DNA of 47,336 nt from Streptomyces sporangiiformans (GTDB lineage Bacteria > Actinomycetota > Actinomycetes > Streptomycetales > Streptomycetaceae): the NCBI RefSeq assembly GCF_005768555.2, contig NZ_VCHX02000135.1:25102-72437 (forward strand). Reading direction: 5' to 3'. A program made the position numbers and the translations under genes. Below are positions 40,621 through 47,336 of this stretch, in pieces (position 1 is the first letter of the stretch; every line of letters begins with the position of its first letter). Under the pieces are notes generated by a model. The model did no database searches. It saw nothing but the letters and a program-made list of their open reading frames with translations, and was not told the DNA's origin.

Positions 40621-41598
40621 GTGGTCAAGCTCTCCGTCATCGTGCCGTTCTACAACGTGCAGCAATATGCGCCCGACACCCTGAGGAGCCTGCGTGCGAA
40701 CGCGCGCGAGGACTTCGAATTCATTCTCGTCGACGACTGCTCGCGCGACGAGACTCCGGACATCCTCGCGCGCGCCGAGCGCGAGCTCCAGGGTGCCGTC
40801 CTCGTCAGACACGAGGAGAACGGAGGACTGGCGACCGCCCGCAACACCGGCCTCGACTCGGCGCGTGGCGAGTACCTCACCTTCCTCGACGGCGACGACT
40901 GGCTGGCGCCCGGCTACTACGAGAAACTCCTGGCGTTCATCGAGAACCTGGGGTGCGACTTCGTCCGTACGGACCATGTCCAGTGCACCGCGCGGGCCCG
41001 TTCCGTCCACCGGGTGCCGCACGGCCGGCGGGGTGTCGTGCTGAACCCGCGCGAGGCGATACTGCCCGCCGACCGCTCCACCTCCGTCGACTACGCGTAC
41101 GCCTGGGCGGGCATCTACCACCGCCGGCTGGCCGACCGGGGGCTGCTGCACTTCACCGACGGGCTGCGCACGGCCGAGGACCGGCCGTGGATCTGGCGGC
41201 TGCACCGCGAGGCGGAGTCGTTCGCCGTGGCGGGGCTGCTCGGCGTGTTCTACCGGCGCGGAGTGTCGTCCTCGCTGACGCAGATCGGGGACGTACGGCA
41301 GCTGGATTTCCTGCGCGCCTTTGACCAGGTCATACGGGAAACGGCTGAGGACCGGGAGGCCGATAAACTTCTCCCGAAGGCCGTACGGACTTATTGCGCG
41401 ATTATTTCCCATCACCTGGGTTCCATCGAAAGGTTCGAGCCTCCCGTGGCACGGAAACTGAAGTCGATGAGTGCCGTCGCATTGCGGCGCATGCCGCAGG
41501 GCGTCCTCGACGACGCCCTCGATTCCATGGACGTGGAGCGCGCGACGCGACTGCGCCGGCTGCGCCGCCGTCCCGCCCCGGCGGGGGTGGCCGCGTGA
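40621..41598 (+). CDS. Family 2 glycosyltransferase
   Basis: This 325-residue GT2 enzyme starts at GTG 40621. The GT-A fold begins with VKLSVIVPFYNVQQYAPDTL, then FILVDDCSRDETPDIL, ENGGLATARNTGLDSARGEY (nucleotide-sugar binding) and FLDGDDWL, the metal-binding DxD-like motif. GLRTAEDRPWIWRLHREAES contains the catalytic ED motif. A basic tail (RLRRLRRRP) suggests membrane association. The last bases overlap the next gene. It probably adds a linkage or branch sugar to the nonulosonate polymer. Confidence 0.9.
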   Translation: MVKLSVIVPFYNVQQYAPDTLRSLRANAREDFEFILVDDCSRDETPDILARAERELQGAVLVRHEENGGLATARNTGLDSARGEYLTFLDGDDWLAPGYYEKLLAFIENLGCDFVRTDHVQCTARARSVHRVPHGRRGVVLNPREAILPADRSTSVDYAYAWAGIYHRRLADRGLLHFTDGLRTAEDRPWIWRLHREAESFAVAGLLGVFYRRGVSSSLTQIGDVRQLDFLRAFDQVIRETAEDREADKLLPKAVRTYCAIISHHLGSIERFEPPVARKLKSMSAVALRRMPQGVLDDALDSMDVERATRLRRLRRRPAPAGVAA

Positions 41599-42929
41599 CC
41601 ACCCAGATCTTCATGGCGTCGACGCTGTACGGCACGGCGACACTCGCGGCAGCCGTCGACTCCGACTGCTTCCGCCCCGCCGACCGGCGCATCCTGCTGG
41701 TCTCCAACAACGCGGCGACGCCCGAGACATCGCCGGGCATCGACGAGATGCCCGGCTTCGAACGGCTGCGCGGCCGATTCGACGACGTGATCTCGTGGAA
41801 CGAGACCATCTCGCCCTTCCACCCCGGTGGTTGGTCCCCGCGCCTGAACGACGTCCCGCTGTGGGAGCGGCATCTGCGGCTCGCCTGGGACCTCGGTGAC
41901 GACGACGTCGAGCTGGTCGTCGAGTCGATCCAGGTCAATCCGGCGCTCGGCGTCGCGCAGATCTTCACGGGCGCGCCCGTCACCGTCTACGCGGACGGTC
42001 TGATGAGCTACGGCCCCACCCGCAGCAAGATCGACCCACTGGTCGGCACCCGCATCGACCGCCTGCTCCATCTCGACCTGGTGCCGGGCCTCAAGCCGCT
42101 GCTGCTCACGGAGTTCGGCGTCGAGCCCGAGCTGGTTCCGACAGAGGCGTTCACCAAGGTGCTCGCCGAACTCGTGGACACCGGGAGCGAGTTGCCCGAC
42201 ATCGACGAACCGGCGCTGCTGCTCGGCCAGTACCTCTCCGCCCTCGGCATCCTCACCGCCGAGGAGGAGGAGAACCTGCATGTACGGATGCTGAAGGGCG
42301 CCGTCCAGCTGGGTCACCGGCGCGTGGTGTTCAAACCGCATCCCAGCGCCCCGGCCCGCTGGTCGCGCGCCCTGGAGAAGGAGGCCGAGAAGATCGGCGC
42401 CGACCTCACGGTGCTCGACACGCCGGTCCTCGCCGAGGTGCTCTACCAGCGGATGCGGCCCGCGCTGGTGGCCGGCTGCTTCTCCACCGCACTGCTCACC
42501 GCCTCCGCGCTGTACGGCCTGCCGGTCGCCCGGATCGGCACGGAGACGCTCCTCGAGCGCCTCACGCCGTACGAGAACAGCAACCGGGTACCCGTGACGA
42601 TCGTCGACGCGCTGCTGCCCGAGCTGACGGACCGCACGGCGGTCACCGAACAGCGACAGGGCCTGAGCACGGACGAACTGACCGAGCTCCTGCGGGGCGT
42701 GGGCTACGCCATGCAGTCCAAGATCTACCCGGAGCTGCGGCCGGCCGCCGAGCGGTACCTGACGCGGCGTCTGAACAGCCACACCTGGCGCTACTTCAAA
42801 CGCCGACGCCTCACCTCGCTGGCCCTGCCCGGCGCGGTACCGACGCAGCTCGCCTTCATCCCGCGCAACGCCACCGTCCGCCGCGTGGCCCGCCGCGCCC
42901 GATCCCTCAAGAGGGCCACTCTCGGATGA
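41595..42929 (+). CDS. Polysialyltransferase-family glycosyltransferase
   Basis: This 444-residue protein starts at GTG 41595, overlapping the GT2 stop by GTGA. It resembles bacterial alpha-2,8-polysialyltransferase proteins: FMASTLYGTATLAAAVDS at the start, VTVYADGLMSYGP as the acidic (D/E)DG motif near 130, RVVFKPHPSAPARW as the HP motif near 237, and LVAGCFSTALLTASALYGLP as the S/T motif near 290. A basic C-terminus (RRVARRARSLKRATLG) fits membrane binding. With neuB nearby, it is the best candidate for polymerising the nonulosonic acid. Confidence 0.86.
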   Translation: MTTQIFMASTLYGTATLAAAVDSDCFRPADRRILLVSNNAATPETSPGIDEMPGFERLRGRFDDVISWNETISPFHPGGWSPRLNDVPLWERHLRLAWDLGDDDVELVVESIQVNPALGVAQIFTGAPVTVYADGLMSYGPTRSKIDPLVGTRIDRLLHLDLVPGLKPLLLTEFGVEPELVPTEAFTKVLAELVDTGSELPDIDEPALLLGQYLSALGILTAEEEENLHVRMLKGAVQLGHRRVVFKPHPSAPARWSRALEKEAEKIGADLTVLDTPVLAEVLYQRMRPALVAGCFSTALLTASALYGLPVARIGTETLLERLTPYENSNRVPVTIVDALLPELTDRTAVTEQRQGLSTDELTELLRGVGYAMQSKIYPELRPAAERYLTRRLNSHTWRYFKRRRLTSLALPGAVPTQLAFIPRNATVRRVARRARSLKRATLG

Positions 42930-44107
42930 GTGCGGTGGACTCACAGCCCGCCCCGACGCCCTCTCCGGAGGCGGGCACAACCAGTACCCCCAGCTCCACC
43001 AGCAGTACAGGCAGCACCAGTAGCTCCCAGAGCCGCATCGTCGTCCGGACACGCGCAACTCGGCTACGTGCCCTCGACGGTCTGCGGCTCATCGCCGCGT
43101 TGATGGTCGCCGCGTATCACTACGGCGGCCGGGACGGCGAGGTCGCCGAGGCGTGGGGGTCTTCCGCCAAGCTCCAATTCCCCACACTGCACTCGTGGTT
43201 CGCGTACGGCTGTCTGGGCGTACAGATCTTCTTCGTGATCAGCGGCTTCGTGATCTGCATGAGCGGCTGGGGACGTCCCCTACGGTCGTTCTTCGCCTCG
43301 CGCGCTTCGCGGCTGCTGCCGTCCTACTGGGCGGCGGTGATCGTCGTGACGGCGGTCTTCGCGCTTCCGGTGGTGGCGTACGAGGCCGTCTCGCCGAGCG
43401 ACGCGCTGCTGAACCTGACGATGATGCAGCAACCCCTGGGCGTGGACCGGGTGCTGGGGGTCTGCTGGACGCTGTGGGCGGAGGTCCGCTTCTACGCGCT
43501 GTTCGCGGTGTGCGTCGTCCTGCCGGGCGCGAACCGTCAGGGCATCATCCTGTTCTGCGCGGGCTGGACCCTGGCCGCCTCGATCGCCCAGGCGGCGAAC
43601 GAGCCGCTTCTCGACCTCGTCCTCATGCCCGAGTACGCGCCGTTCTTCATCGGCGGCATCGGCCTCTACCTGGTCCACCGCGACCGGCGTGACGCGTACG
43701 CCTGGGGCATCGTCGGGGTCAGCTGGCTGCTCGGCCAGCACTACGCGGTGGCCGGGTTGTGGCACGCGCCCGACCCGGACTTCTTCTCGTACCGCACCTC
43801 GGCCGGCATCATCCTGGTCGTCACCCTGGGCTTCGCCGCGGTCGCCGCGATCGCCCTGGGCCTGCTGCACCGCGTCAACTGGCGGTGGCTGACCGTCGCG
43901 GGCGCGCTGACGTACCCGTTCTACCTGATCCACGAGCACCTCGGCTGGGTGGCGATCAAGGCCTACCACCAGGGCCTGCACATCCCGTCGTACGCGACCT
44001 TCCTGCTGACGATCGCGACGATGCTGTTCCTTGCGTGGCTGCTGAACCGCTATGTGGAGGGCTCGCTCACGCCACGGTTGCGCTCGGAGCTGTCCGGACG
44101 ACGCTGA
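42926..44107 (+). CDS. Acyltransferase 3 (membrane O-acyltransferase)
   Basis: This 393-residue protein has a Ser/Thr-rich disordered head (residues 8-37), then about ten membrane helices of the AT3 family. The conserved RALDGLRLIAALMVAAYHYGG (in part) carries the catalytic His, FFVISGFVIC and FFASRASRLLPSYW follow, and FYLIHEHLGW is near the end. The ATGA overlap with the polysialyltransferase-like gene makes a three-gene translational unit. O-acetylation of the surface polymer is the likely role. Confidence 0.9.
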   Translation: MSAVDSQPAPTPSPEAGTTSTPSSTSSTGSTSSSQSRIVVRTRATRLRALDGLRLIAALMVAAYHYGGRDGEVAEAWGSSAKLQFPTLHSWFAYGCLGVQIFFVISGFVICMSGWGRPLRSFFASRASRLLPSYWAAVIVVTAVFALPVVAYEAVSPSDALLNLTMMQQPLGVDRVLGVCWTLWAEVRFYALFAVCVVLPGANRQGIILFCAGWTLAASIAQAANEPLLDLVLMPEYAPFFIGGIGLYLVHRDRRDAYAWGIVGVSWLLGQHYAVAGLWHAPDPDFFSYRTSAGIILVVTLGFAAVAAIALGLLHRVNWRWLTVAGALTYPFYLIHEHLGWVAIKAYHQGLHIPSYATFLLTIATMLFLAWLLNRYVEGSLTPRLRSELSGRR

Positions 44108-44111
44108 CCGG

Positions 44112-44387
44112 TCAGGGCGTGTCCCGCTGACGGCTCTCCGCCGCCACCACCCGCTGAACACTGTCGAGGATGTCGCCGAGCGCCTCGTCGGCCTCGTTGA
44201 TGAGATCGGCGAGTTCCTCCATGCGGCGGGCGAGTTCGGCGCGGGCGGCGGGGTCGGTGACGAAGTCGGTCAGGCCCTCGCCGCCGTCATCGCCACCGCC
44301 ACCGTCATCGCCACCGCCACCGTTGTCGTCGCCGCGGCCGTCGTCGCCGACGCCGCCGTCGTCCGTGCTGTGCCGGTCGTCCGTCAT
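44112..44387 (-). CDS. Small acidic Gly/Asp-rich protein
   Basis: This 91-residue protein starts at ATG 44387 after GGGGGAAG, overlapping the TetR stop by ATGA. Residues 1-37 are almost only Asp, Gly and a few Ser/Thr/His, in a GGGGDDGG-like repeat. Residues 40-91 are a charged helix (DPAARAELARRMEELADLIN, then EADEALGDILDSVQRVV) with heptad-like spacing, so a coiled coil is possible. I do not recognise a family. Coupling to the TetR gene suggests a linked role, and the very low-complexity head may be disordered. Confidence 0.7.
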   Translation of the reverse strand: MTDDRHSTDDGGVGDDGRGDDNGGGGDDGGGGDDGGEGLTDFVTDPAARAELARRMEELADLINEADEALGDILDSVQRVVAAESRQRDTP

Positions 44388-45028
44388 GCGCGCTTCCCCC
44401 GCATCGTCACGTCGATTCCCGCGATGATCGTCGCGAGACCTTCCTCGAAGCCGCGGTCGTGGTCCTGGAAGATCTCCCAGCCCGCCGCCACCGCCAGCGG
44501 GTACCCGGCGAGCCGCTCGGCCCGGGCTGCCAGGTCGTAGCCCTCGGCTCCGCCGGCCGGATCGGGCCCCATGACCTGCTCCTCGATGACGTAGCCGATG
44601 GTATAGCTGTACGCGGTGAGCCGGGCGCGGGCGGCCTCGGCCGGCGTGAAGCCCGCATCCGTGAGCACGCGCAGCTGCGCCTCCATGGGAGCCGCGTACG
44701 ACGTGTCCGTGAAGTGCGTACCGCTGAAGACCTTGGCTCCGTCGCGGTAGCGCAGCAGGTGCGCGCGCAGGCCGCGCATGGACACGGCGAGCGACTCCCG
44801 CCAGTCCTCCGGCGGGTGCGTCAGCTCGGCCGCCATGCGCCGGAGCATCTCCGTGGCCATCTCGTCGAGCAGCGCCTGTTTGTCCTTGAAGTGCCAGTAC
44901 AGGGCAGGGGCCTTGACGTCCAGCTCCTTGGCGATGGCCCGCAGGGTGAGGCCCTCTAGGCCCACCTCGTTCAGCAGGCGCAGCGCGGTGTCGGCCACGC
45001 GCGTCCGGTCGATCTTCCCTACAGCCAC
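44384..45028 (-). CDS. TetR-family regulator (TetR_C_1 type)
   Basis: This 214-residue repressor has a classical TetR DNA-binding domain, VADTALRLLNEVGLEGLTLR followed by AIAKELDVKAPALYWHFKDKQALLDEM (in two parts), at about 10-60. The C-terminal domain resembles that of tetracycline repressors (GLRAHLLRYRDGAKVF, AYSYTIGYVIEEQ). It starts at GTG 45028, divergent from an FAD monooxygenase with an 83-base spacer that carries one of two CTTAACGnCGTTAAG operators. The layout is that of a TetR/TetX-like resistance pair. Confidence 0.92.
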   Translation of the reverse strand: MAVGKIDRTRVADTALRLLNEVGLEGLTLRAIAKELDVKAPALYWHFKDKQALLDEMATEMLRRMAAELTHPPEDWRESLAVSMRGLRAHLLRYRDGAKVFSGTHFTDTSYAAPMEAQLRVLTDAGFTPAEAARARLTAYSYTIGYVIEEQVMGPDPAGGAEGYDLAARAERLAGYPLAVAAGWEIFQDHDRGFEEGLATIIAGIDVTMRGKRA

Positions 45029-45074
45029 GTCGGCACCCTATCCGGCGTCGCCTACTGCGTCTTTCGGTGTCCCG

Positions 45075-45105
45075 TTGACAGCTTAACGCCGTTAAGGGCA
45101 CCCTG
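45075..45105 (+). promoter_or_regulatory. Probable promoter of the FAD monooxygenase
   Basis: TTGACA at 45075-45080 is a consensus -35. The -10 should fall at about 45098-45105 (CACCCT-like, poor). The start of transcription would then be at or next to the ATG at 45112, giving a leaderless mRNA. Confidence 0.4.
45082..45096. promoter_or_regulatory. TetR operator 1, in the promoter spacer
   Basis: CTTAACG-C-CGTTAAG, a perfect palindrome with a one-base centre, lies between the presumed -35 and -10. Its twin is at 45118, 36 bases centre to centre. Confidence 0.78.
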
Positions 45106-45111
45106 GGTCGC

Positions 45112-46578
45112 ATGGAACTTAACGTCGTTAAGGAAACCGTGGACACCGAGGTGCCCGAGGTGACCGAGGTGCTCATCGTGGGTGCCGGACCCGCCGGGCT
45201 CACACTCGCCATCGACCTGGCCCGCCGCGGAGTTCGGGCCCTGGTCGTGGAGCGGGCCGACGCGCTCTTCCCGGGCTCGCGCGGCAAGGGCATCCAGCCG
45301 CGCACCATGGAGGTCTTCGACGACCTCGGTGTGCTCGAATCGGTGCGAGAAGCGGGCGGCCACTACCCCGTCGGCATGATCTGGCAGAACGGCGAGCGGC
45401 AGGGCGAACATCGGATGTTCGACGAGGTCGCCCCCACCGAGGCGGCTCCGTACGCCGGGATGTGGATGGTCCCGCAGTGGCGCACCCAGGAGATCCTCGC
45501 CGCACGCCTGCGGGAGCTCCGCGGGAGCATCGCGTTCGGGCGCGAGCTGACCGGGCTCGCTCAGGACACGGACGGGGTGACGGCGGCCTTCGCGAACGGG
45601 GCACCGCCCATCCGTGCCCGGTACGCGGTGGCCGCCGACGGCGGACGCTCCACCGTGCGCCGACTGCTCGGCATCGGCATGACCGGCGAGACGGTGGACC
45701 CGAACCCCACCCTGGTGGCGGACGTCCGCATCAGCGGACTCGACCGCGACAACCTGCACGTCTTCCCGCCCTCCGACGGCGAGGGCTTCCTGGCGATCTG
45801 GCCGCTCCCGGGCGTCGAGGACTTCCAGTTGGCCGGCCACTTCGAGGACCCGGCAGCCGCGCCGGACCTCTCCCTGGACGGCATCCGCAAACTCGTCGCC
45901 ACCCGGACACATCTCGCGCCCGACGCCGTGACCGAGGTCCGCTGGGCCTCGGACTTCCGGCCGCGCGCCGCGTTGGCGGACCGGTTCCGCAAGGACCGGG
46001 TGTTCCTCGCGGGCGACGCCGCGCACGTCCACTCACCGGCCGGCGGACAGGGGCTCAACACGAGCATCCAGGACGCCTACAACCTGGGCTGGAAGCTCGG
46101 GGCCGTCCTGCGGGGCGGTGCGCCGGACGCCCTCCTCGACTCGTACGAGGAGGAGCGGCTGCCCGTCGCCGCTGACATGCTGGGCCTGTCGACCCGGGTC
46201 CACCGGGGTGAGGTCCGACGCGGCGAGGCCACGCAACAGCTGGGCCTGGGGTACCGGGGCTGCTCACTGGCGGTGGAGACCCGCACCGGCCTCCCGGAGG
46301 GCGCCTTGCACGCGGGCGACCGCGCCCCGGACGGCACGCGGGGCGGCGTACGCCTCTTCGACGCGTTCCGGGGGCCGCACTGGACGCTGCTCGCGGTGGG
46401 CACGGACGCTGAACTGCCGTCGTGGGACGAGGACTTGGTGCACACGGCTCGCGTACCGGCGTACGAGGCGTACGGCACGGGGCTGTTCCTGGTCCGGCCC
46501 GATGGCTACGTGGGCTGGGCGGGCGAGAGCGCGGCGGGACTGTCCGAGTACTGGGCGCGGTTCGGCGCCCGCCGCTGA
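45112..46578 (+). CDS. FAD-dependent aromatic monooxygenase (TetX/Rox-like class A)
   Basis: This 488-residue flavoprotein has the dinucleotide-binding GAGPAG (residues 24-29), RGKGIQPRTMEVFDDLGVL (in part) after it, and the second FAD motif LAGDAAHVHSPAGGQGLNTS near 299-318, with a thioredoxin-like C-terminal region. Such class A hydroxylases act on aromatic polyketides or drugs such as tetracyclines and rifampicin. ATG 45112 is supported by its position relative to TTGACA, though codons 3-7 form the second operator. If a later start were used the protein would lose little before VLIVGAG. Confidence 0.92.
   Translation: MELNVVKETVDTEVPEVTEVLIVGAGPAGLTLAIDLARRGVRALVVERADALFPGSRGKGIQPRTMEVFDDLGVLESVREAGGHYPVGMIWQNGERQGEHRMFDEVAPTEAAPYAGMWMVPQWRTQEILAARLRELRGSIAFGRELTGLAQDTDGVTAAFANGAPPIRARYAVAADGGRSTVRRLLGIGMTGETVDPNPTLVADVRISGLDRDNLHVFPPSDGEGFLAIWPLPGVEDFQLAGHFEDPAAAPDLSLDGIRKLVATRTHLAPDAVTEVRWASDFRPRAALADRFRKDRVFLAGDAAHVHSPAGGQGLNTSIQDAYNLGWKLGAVLRGGAPDALLDSYEEERLPVAADMLGLSTRVHRGEVRRGEATQQLGLGYRGCSLAVETRTGLPEGALHAGDRAPDGTRGGVRLFDAFRGPHWTLLAVGTDAELPSWDEDLVHTARVPAYEAYGTGLFLVRPDGYVGWAGESAAGLSEYWARFGARR
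45118..45132. promoter_or_regulatory. TetR operator 2, within the first codons of the monooxygenase
   Basis: CTTAACG-T-CGTTAAG has the same half-sites as operator 1 and differs only in the central base. It covers codons 3-7 of the predicted gene (Leu-Asn-Val-Val-Lys). Confidence 0.78.
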
Positions 46579-46586
46579 TCGGACGG

Positions 46587-47168
46587 TCAGCCGTCGCCGT
46601 CGAGGAGGGTGTCCACGGAAAGTTCGAGGGTGACGCCGACGGACTCCGGGACGGGGACGCTCTGGCCCCGCTTGAAGCGCCGGGGCGCTGGGTATTTGCC
46701 GTCGACCGGGTCCTGGTGGAGCAGTACCTCGTCGTGCTTGCGGTCGGCGATGAGGTAGACGGGGATGCGGGCCTGGGCATAGCAGTCGGTTTTCAGGCCG
46801 AGGTCGTCGGACCAGTTGCAGGCTGTCACCTCCAGCACCAGGCGGAAGGCACGGGGCGCGTAGCAGTTGTGCTGAACGTGCGTGCCCAGAAAGTCCGCTT
46901 CGACGATCGAGAGGTCAGGAACCGCGAAGTCGTCAGGCCCCGTGGGTAGCCACAGACCGATGCCCTGCAGGCACTTGAGCCCGCTCCGTCCCTCGGCCTT
47001 GTAGAACTCGCGGAAGACCTGCGTAAGGGTCAGCTGATGTGGGCCGTCAGGCCACGGCGTCGCGGTGAGTCTCCCGTAGAGGACCTCACCGCGATAACCC
47101 TCCAGTTCACGAGTGAGCCAGGTCTCGGCCTCCAGTACCGTCGTCCGCCGGGTTCGCGCCACGCCCAC
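46587..47168 (-). CDS. Uma2-family (DUF820) putative nuclease, second copy
   Basis: This 193-residue protein starts at GTG 47168 after GGAGAGGGG. Core motifs are FAVPDLSIVEADF (the Asp), FRLVLEVTACNWSDDLGLKT (Glu, with the usual lysine region altered to TACNWSDD) and CYAQARIPVYLIADRK. It diverges from the copy at 24791, where the motif is EVTSKSN. It is convergent with the monooxygenase gene, stop codons 8 bases apart. Confidence 0.82.
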   Translation of the reverse strand: MGVARTRRTTVLEAETWLTRELEGYRGEVLYGRLTATPWPDGPHQLTLTQVFREFYKAEGRSGLKCLQGIGLWLPTGPDDFAVPDLSIVEADFLGTHVQHNCYAPRAFRLVLEVTACNWSDDLGLKTDCYAQARIPVYLIADRKHDEVLLHQDPVDGKYPAPRRFKRGQSVPVPESVGVTLELSVDTLLDGDG

Positions 47169-47219
47169 AACCCCTCTCCAGACACGCCATGTTCACCCAG
47201 CGTAGCCGGAGCGGCACAC

Positions 47220-47336
47220 TCAGAAAACGTCGCTCGGCACGTAAGTCCCCCAAACCTCCCGCAACGCGTTGCACACCTCGCCCACCGTCGCGCGAGCCCT
47301 CAGCGCGTCCTTCATCGGGTAGAGGACGTTGTCCTC
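47220..47336 (-). CDS. Acyl-CoA mutase large subunit, 3' end only
   Basis: The last 38 codons and TGA are present; the rest lies beyond the window. The peptide EDNVLYPMKDALRARATVGE, continuing through VCNALREVWGTYVPSDVF, is the C-terminus of the methylmalonyl/isobutyryl-CoA mutase large-subunit family. That end belongs to the catalytic TIM-barrel subunit, without the B12 domain, as in MeaA- or IcmA-like proteins with a separate small subunit. Confidence 0.88.
   Translation of the reverse strand, partial: EDNVLYPMKDALRARATVGEVCNALREVWGTYVPSDVF

Noticed and set aside
41091..41100. CTACGCGTAC and other near-matches to the nucleoside operator inside genes
   Set aside because: They are single-strand codon coincidences (Tyr-Ala), are not palindromic and lie within coding sequence.
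44270..44340. CCGTCATCGCCACCGCCACC-type repeats as a possible array
   Set aside because: They are the codons of the Asp/Gly run of the small acidic protein and not an independent repeat element.

Overview
The DNA is very GC-rich, with strong third-position G/C bias, frequent GTG starts and ATGA/GTGA stop-start overlaps. It carries the afsQ1-afsQ2-sigQ locus and recognisable Streptomyces intergenic repeats, so the window is a core-chromosome segment of a Streptomyces species. About 45 protein genes were found. No tRNA, rRNA, CRISPR array, insertion sequence or prophage gene was seen.

Layout. (1) 0.2-8.0 kb: a PGM2-type phospho-sugar mutase, two PH-domain membrane proteins on the other strand, then deoC with a catalytic aldehyde dehydrogenase and an overlapping vestigial one. 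(2) 8.1-11.2 kb: a TetR regulator divergent from an FMN reductase and a 14-helix MFS exporter. (3) 11.3-18.2 kb: a small secreted protein, a uridine-kinase-like protein, sigQ, afsQ1, afsQ2, a lipoprotein, VanZ, PspC and a second small secreted protein. (4) 18.3-25.4 kb: adenosine deaminase, a hydrolase-fold protein with an odd nucleophile elbow, a LysR/MFS pair, a 0.67-kb repeat-rich gap, an ECF sigma factor with a SnoaL-like tail, a STAS protein and a Uma2 protein. (5) 25.5-33.9 kb: two BMP-family nucleoside-binding lipoproteins, a three-gene nucleoside ABC transporter, cdd and deoA. (6) 34.1-35.3 kb: an M20 amidohydrolase. (7) 35.6-44.1 kb: a nonulosonic-acid glycopolymer cluster (NeuB, a fused CMP-nonulosonate synthetase/HAD phosphatase, three GT-B sialyltransferase-like proteins, a GT2 and an acyltransferase). 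(8) 44.1-47.3 kb: a small acidic protein, a TetR divergent from an FAD monooxygenase, a second Uma2, and the 3' end of an acyl-CoA mutase.

How the genes work together. Regions 1, 4 and 5 form one nucleoside-salvage programme. BMP/ABC import feeds Cdd, Add and DeoA; the PGM2-type mutase could act as phosphopentomutase; DeoC splits deoxyribose-5-phosphate; the adjacent aldehyde dehydrogenase can oxidise the acetaldehyde. The strongest unlisted signal is a shared palindrome, CTACGCGCGTAG or a close variant, upstream of deoC, add, both bmp genes and nupA. It defines a five-site regulon whose regulator is not in the window. Region 7 has the genes expected for Kdn-type nonulosonic acid made directly from a hexose phosphate, which fits a teichulosonic acid of the cell wall.
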